64,000 bases of DNA from Caprella mutica (lineage: Eukaryota; Arthropoda; Malacostraca; Amphipoda; Caprellidae). Position numbers and translations under genes: made by a program. Where the stretch lies: NCBI GenBank assembly GCA_947561585.1, contig CANNZV010000274.1:248001-312000 (forward strand). The letters run 5' to 3'. Shown here piece after piece: positions 59,059-64,000 of the stretch; position 1 is the stretch's first letter, and every line of letters begins with the position of its first letter. The notes beneath the pieces were generated by a model. It was not told where the DNA came from. It did not search any database and saw only the letters and a list, made by a program, of their open reading frames with translations.

Positions 59059-59867
59059 ACTTTACGGGTGAGGCTTGTTAGTTATTAATTTTATTCATTA
59101 ATAAAATACTAAATAATTTTCATTTTCATTGTAGTAAATTAAACCTTTTGTTGTGTTCACAAGCTGTACATTTTTCACTATACATGTGATAGAACAGGAG
59201 AAAGAAAGGTTGTATGAACGCACTTCAATCACAAGCTTATTTTCTTCCCTATCGCCAACGCAACAGCGATATTAACTGTAAGATGATGTCATATAATAGT
59301 TAATTTTTTTTTTTATTTATTTAAAATTTGGTATCTTGACCTTGAGTAAAAGTGGTGTAAAATGGTTTTTGACTGAAATTTTCTTTCTACTCCTTTTACA
59401 TGATTTTTTTGACCATGTTTTGATGGGGATGCGGGGGACTATTGCACAGAGTTTTAAGACTGGGGTATCATTGCCTTTTTTACATGGAGAGATTTTGACC
59501 ACAGAAGTTTTTGTCCTAGAATCCAAACAACAACTTATAAGCAAAAAGCGAAAACATTGAATAGGTTGTCTCTGTCAGTCGACCCCCTCCACACCTCTCC
59601 GAACCATTGTTGTAAAAGCGTATACTGAAGTTTCATGTTAAAACGGAATTGATATTAAATGGTTCAACATTTAAACATCGAAATAAATTACCAATCTATG
59701 AATATTTGTATTTTTGTCTATTAGAATAAAGTTCAAAATGAATGTCGCAGGATATCGTCTGAGTTATTTTACATGGTTACGCAGTATTTAACAAATGGTC
59801 ATCTGAAAATAAAAACTTTGACTTTTTATTGTAACCCTATTGAGCATTGTCACAGGGAGCATTGTCA
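59059..59867. other. Spacer, no gene recognised
   Basis: Two overlapping open frames on opposite strands (59317-59560) have no splice context. The rest is AT-rich. Confidence 0.4.
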
Positions 59868-60013
59868 TTTTAGTGTTTAATTGTTTTACTATTATATTGT
59901 TTCCTGTTTGTTGTTTTTCTATTTATTGTTTTACTATTTAATAGTTTTACTGTTTAATTGTTTTATGTTTAATTGTTTTACTGTTTACTATTTATTTGTT
60001 TTACTGTTTTCAG
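59868..60013. repeat. Outlying block of the TTTTACTG satellite
   Basis: About 18 degenerate octamers (TGTTTAATTGTTTTACTATT and similar), separated from the main array by 1 kb. It may be an older remnant or a dispersed seed. Confidence 0.85.
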
Positions 60014-60815
60014 TTTTTTCTCATGCATGGTAAAAAAAACACTACATTTTCACCAATATACAGTGCATTTATTTTCTGCATTATAGGTACATTTTAGCTC
60101 GGTAGGATTATTCCTACGGGACCATCTTGGCCAGAAACCTCCCCTCCATAACTTAGAGTAAAAGCAATCGAGTGGTCCAGGATTTTATGGACCCTGTGAG
60201 TTTAATTTGGACCACTTAATTACTTGTATTTTCCCAGAAAGTCTACGGAGAATTCACAGAATGTTCATTACAGGGTTTTTAGTGCGAAAAAACAGGTGTT
60301 CCAATAGTGACTCGGTTTCTCTTCTTGAACTGAATGGGTTAATAAATTACTGAAGTGGCACCCCATTGAACATGCGAGTGACTTGAAAAAGGTGTGTCTA
60401 ATTTAATAAATATTAATCAATTAATAATATTAAATGTTTGGACTAGAGTCGTTACAATTTCAGTGATTTGTTTTTTGTCACCATTGGTTTGATCGATTAA
60501 ATTAAAAATTAAATTATCAAATAACGTCTTCAGAAACTGTTGGTTGATCTTAGTAAATATTCAATAGTTATTCGAATTTGAGAAATGTATACACTATACT
60601 AATTAATAAACGATATCTAAAATTATTATTATGAATATTAAAAACATTCTTTGAATAACATTTGTGGGAATGAAACAAGATGGCGACAGTGACTTGCAAA
60701 AAACTTGAGTTATTTATCACTAGATGCCACTTGTTTATAAATAGATCATTTTTTCATTACTAATCATTATTCAGAATAATAAAATTTATCATTTTACCAT
60801 TATTAATAATGATTA
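60014..60815. other. Spacer, no gene recognised
   Basis: Mixed-composition sequence. GTAGGATTATTCCTAC at 60102-60117 is a small hairpin. No exon-like feature. Confidence 0.4.
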
Positions 60816-60819
60816 TTAA

Positions 60820-61405
60820 TTACCTTCGCAATCTTGCGGAAGGTTATATTTTCATCGGAATTTATTTATTTTTCATCTTGTTATTCGCTTAACTGAAAAA
60901 GTGTTCTATGAAATTGCCTGAAATTTAGTGAAACGATTGGTCCATGTCCAGTGACCTGCTGGTAGTCTTTTGGGAGTGACGTGGTCAAAGGTCAAGGTCA
61001 TGGTCATTTATAACTCAAAAAGTATCGAACCATTTTGCATGAAACTTTGTGGAACGATTGGTCAATATTCAGGAACCATTTTGATAGATTTTGGGAGTGA
61101 TCGGGTCAAAGGTCAAAGATCAAGGTCAAGGCCATTTGTAACTCAAAAAGTATTCAACCAAATTGTCTGAAATTTGATGGTACAATTGGTCAATGACCAG
61201 GAACGATCTGGTAAAATTTTGGAAGTGATCCGGTCAAAGGTCAAGGTCAAGGTCATTTATAACTTAAAAGGTATAGTACCATATTGCATGAAACTTGGTG
61301 GGACGATTGGTTATTATCCAGTTAGCAGTTTCCTTAATTTTGAGAGAGAACGGGTCAAAGCGGAGGTGAAGGTATGCGCTCTACCGAGTACACATAATCT
61401 ATTTA
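60820..61405 (-). mobile_element. Composite DR1-rich short repeat, inverted full copy
   Basis: Reading +, it begins TACCTTCGCAATCTTGCGGA-AGGTTATA and ends GGAGGTGAAGGTATGCGCTC-TACCGAG, the reverse of copies at 21.7 and 26 kb. Four monomers carry AGGTCAAAGGTCA-type DR1 words (about 60986, 61105, 61231). The number and order of monomers match the 21.7-kb copy. Confidence 0.82.
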
Positions 61406-61771
61406 TTCAATATATTGATTATAAATTAATGAAGATTTCATTATGTACAAATTTTAATAAAGTTTGAGCTTTCTTTTTTGTGAAGATTAGCAGTGAATTT
61501 AATATGTATTCTAAAAATGACTAATTTTTACCATCAATAAATAATAATTCACATTTAAATGAATTTTTCTGTATTTCAGAATAAATTATTTCCATTAAAA
61601 AAGACACGAATAAAAGCAGTTACGTTTTTCTTTTATCATCCCTTACATTTCCTTAAATTTTCTCTAAAATATTAATCTAAGAATATAAATTAACGTCAAA
61701 ACTATAAACTTCAAACCTAAGTTCTTTAGACGTCATGGAACGTCCTTTAACGTCTTGGAACGTCATGGAAC
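61406..61771. other. Spacer upstream of possible exon
   Basis: AT-rich. 61729-61770 contains four loose copies of ACGTCATGGAACGTC / ACGTCTTGGAACGTC, each with an ACGTCA-like core. Confidence 0.5.
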
Positions 61772-61867
61772 ATGATATTTCCTAACATACGATATGGAAC
61801 TCATCCACCAGCAGGCAGAAATCCACCAGACTTACCTGACAGTGATCACAATGATGCTAACTACCAG
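61772..61867 (+). CDS. Possible exon, Pro/Asp-rich, unrecognised
   Basis: The frame IRYGTHPPAGRNPPDLPDSD-HNDANYQ ends at a GTTTCT donor (61868) in phase 0. The 5' border is not clear; no good acceptor lies upstream of the ATG at 61772. Joined to 61965-62045 the frame stays open to a stop. Confidence 0.35.
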
Positions 61868-61964
61868 GTTTCTGTCAGCTTTCTATTTTCCATTTCAATG
61901 GCGAATGTCACAAGAAGACAATTTACAGTCTTATTTCGTTACGCTTTTCATTATTTTTCTTTAG

Positions 61965-62045
61965 GTAAAAGACATCGAAAATCTCGCAAAAAGCGAGTCC
62001 AAGTTACGGCAGCATCACCGTAAAGTTACTTGGCCTGATAATTGA
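61965..62045 (+). CDS. Possible terminal exon, unrecognised
   Basis: After the excellent acceptor CATTATTTTTCTTTAG at 61964, the phase-0 frame reads VKDIENLAKSESKLRQHHRK-VTWPDN and stops. The 97-bp intron before it is of typical short-intron size. A further acceptor-like tract ends TTTCAACAG at 62443, with the frame AKGDSRWLFLKSSDSNENFS beyond it, so an alternative 3' end is possible through a GTAAAG donor at 62020. Confidence 0.38.
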   Translation, partial: VKDIENLAKSESKLRQHHRKVTWPDN

Positions 62046-62222
62046 GATATAAAAGGCATTGAAATAGATTCTATCATTTTATTCTAGGCTGACTTTACTT
62101 GGAATATTGGCAATATATTTTGAAACAAAATAATATTTTAAAAGATTAAAATGTGCTCCTTTTAATCTAAAACTCTAAAATAATACCTATAGCTAACCAA
62201 GATAATTACAATCTTAATGGTA

Positions 62223-62426
62223 TAGGGTAAGTTATGAATTATCGGTCAGTTTCACATCTTCGGTCATATAAGAAAGAACAATATAATAATTATTAAAGTT
62301 TTATTTTAAATGGTATCCATGATACCTGCATGTATCACTGATACAAAATAAATTAAATAATAATTATTACATCTCTTCTTCTCATATGACCGAAGATGTG
62401 AAACTGACCGATAATTCATAACTTCT
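62223..62426. mobile_element. MITE family A, well-preserved copy
   Basis: TATAGGGTAAGTTATGAATT, TTCGGTCATATAAGAAAG, a central GGTATCCATGATACC / TGTATCACTGATACA palindrome, then TCATATGACCGAAGATGTGA and ATAATTCATAACTT. The last few bases of the right terminus (CTACCC-type) are changed to CTATTT. Confidence 0.84.
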
Positions 62427-62529
62427 ATTTTCTATTTCAACAGTCAGGCCAAGGGTGACTCTAGGTGGCTTTTCTTGAAGTCTTCTGACAGTAATGAGAA
62501 TTTTTCTTTGGACGATGGAGCTAATTGAA

Positions 62530-62811
62530 ATTTGGAAAGTTGGACCCATTCACAGAGGCTCTGTTGGTTATATGGCCACTGTGGAAAGTATATGTACATT
62601 TATATGTGCCGCGTATATAATATCATTAAATTCAAGAGGTTGAGAGGAGGAAGAACTTATTCTAAAACTCATTCCATTTTGGGGAAGTTAATTAATTTAT
62701 TGTGTAACTATTGTTAGTTAAATAATTATAATTTGTGATATAACCAAATTTGCAGATATAAATTTAGTGAAATTGAGAATAATAAATAAATGAATAAATA
62801 TTTGTAAGAGT
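62530..62811. other. Spacer
   Basis: AT-rich sequence. A 61-codon frame at 62532-62717 has no independent support. Confidence 0.35.
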
Positions 62812-63015
62812 ATCTATTCATTAGAGTGAATAAGTCTCCAGTAGTGAATAGAGACACTATTCAATAGAGTGAATAAGTCTCCATTAGTGAATAGAGACAC
62901 TATTCAATAGAGTGAATAAGTCTCCATTAGTGAATAGAGACACTATTATATTGAGTGAATGGTGTCTCACTCTGTTGAATAGAGTGAATAGTGTCTTTAT
63001 TCACTCTATTCAATA
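62812..63015. repeat. 43-bp repeat with palindromic end
   Basis: Three copies of a unit with AGAGTGAATAAGTCTCCATT-AGTGAATAGAGACACTATTC, then an inverted continuation (TGAATGGTGTCTCACTCTGT, GTGTCTTTATTCACTCTATT) that can pair with the units. Confidence 0.85.
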
Positions 63016-63170
63016 TCGTGGGTCAATATGATGCACACTGGGTGTAATAAACTGTATGGATTGTTCCAATAGAATTTAAATGAACTGAATTAATATATAT
63101 ATTGAAAACCACTGTGAAGCATATTACAGTATTGGAATCAGAAACATGGAGGTACTATTGGCTAGTGAAG
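63016..63170. other. Short spacer
   Basis: About 150 bp of AT-rich sequence between two arrays, nothing recognised. Confidence 0.4.
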
Positions 63171-63660
63171 TTCTTGATGTATCAGTACTATCAGTCTAGT
63201 AAGTTCTGGGCATATCAGTACCATCAGTCTAGTAAGTTCTGGACATATCAGTACCATCAGTCTAGTAAGTTCTGGACATATCAGTACCATCAGTCTAGTA
63301 AGTTCTGGGCATATCAGTACCATCAGTCTAGTAAGTTCTGGGCATATCAGTACCATAAGTCTAGTAAGTTCTGGGCATATCAGTACCATCAGTCTAGTAA
63401 GTTCTGGACATACCAGTACCATCAGTCTAGTAAGTTCAAGGCATATCAGTACCATCAGTCTAGTAAGTTCTGGACATATCAGTACCATCAGTCTAGTAAG
63501 TTCTGGACATATCAGTACCATCAGTCTAGTAAGTTCTGGGCATATCAGTACCATCAGTCTAGTAAGTTCTGGGCATATCAGTACAATCAGTCTAGTAAGT
63601 TCTGGGCATATCAGTACCATCAGTCTAGTAAGTTCTGGACATATCAGTACCATCAGTTAA
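63171..63660. repeat. 33-bp minisatellite
   Basis: About 15 copies of TCTAGTAAGTTCTGGGCATA-TCAGTACCATCAG. Thirty-three is a multiple of three, and both strands are open (YQYHQSSKFWA on +, MVLICPELTRL on -). The opening on both strands equally and lack of a gene context argue against coding. Confidence 0.95.
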
Positions 63661-63858
63661 GTAAAAATAGAAGCTTTTGGTGGGTTATCACATAATATAT
63701 TAAATTATTATACCTTTAATATAAAGATACTATAAATGTTATTCGAGAAGTCCATATGAATATTAATACATTATTGATGTATGTAAGGCAAATAGATGAC
63801 CAATGACACGATATTGGATAGCAATGGATTTAATTAATGTAATAGATAAATGAATAAG

Positions 63859-64000
63859 AGTATTATTTACAACATTTGATGGTTGTTTTAACCACTTCAC
63901 TGTTTGAATTATTTACAACATTTGATGGTTGTTTCAACCCCTTCACTGTTTGAATTATTTACAACATTTGATGGTTGTTTTACCTCTTAATTATTTATAA
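63859..64000. repeat. 46-bp repeat, array continuing past the window
   Basis: Three copies of ATTATTTACAACATTTGATG-GTTGTTTTAACC..., period 46 bp, still repeating near the window edge. Confidence 0.85.

Noticed and set aside
63102..63695. 197-codon frame (YQYHQSSKFWT) repeated 15 times
   Set aside because: The 33-bp unit leaves both strands open; no splice sites or homology support coding.

Overview
This window looks like AT-rich nuclear DNA from an invertebrate animal. Its genes have spliced exons with GT/AG borders, and it holds mariner/maT-like, pogo-like and hAT-like transposon remains and a metazoan Cys-loop receptor gene. The receptor joins LamG/pentraxin-like and LDL-receptor class A domains to a ligand-gated channel, which I associate with arthropods, crustaceans in particular. 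That placement is an inference; no ribosomal or mitochondrial marker is present. There are no bacterial operons, CRISPR arrays or recognisable tRNA/rRNA genes.

The one gene that can be read with confidence is on the + strand at 29,901-36,282. Five exons with matching splice phases (70+177+1506+200+726 nt, exactly 893 codons) give an 892-residue protein: signal peptide, LamG/pentraxin-like domain, C-type-lectin-like region, LDLa domain, Cys-loop ligand-binding domain, and four membrane helices. Its first intron holds a decayed reverse-transcriptase element and its second a 600-bp foldback element. Less certain exons lie at 918-1085, 4455-4580 plus 4926-5325 (end of a hydrophilic, unrecognised protein), and 61,772-61,867 plus 61,965-62,045.

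The striking feature is tandem repetition. I count about twenty unrelated satellite or minisatellite arrays (units of 8, 14, 15, 17, 18, 19, 20, 21, 23, 25, 27, 33, 35, 41, 43, 46, 63 and 70 bp), covering roughly 40% of the window. The largest, about 14.7 kb at 44,088-58,815, is built from an 8-bp TTTTACTG/TTTAATTG unit and shows nested higher-order duplications with periods near 328/400 bp, 2.2 kb and 4,271 bp. Several arrays sit inside or directly against mobile elements.

Dispersed elements fill much of the rest: a foldback MITE family (at least eight full or partial copies), a composite short repeat rich in TGACCTTTGACC (nuclear-receptor DR1-like) motifs, a pogo-like element interrupted by a 25-bp satellite, a broken maT/mariner transposase, a hAT-like MITE and several long inverted repeats.
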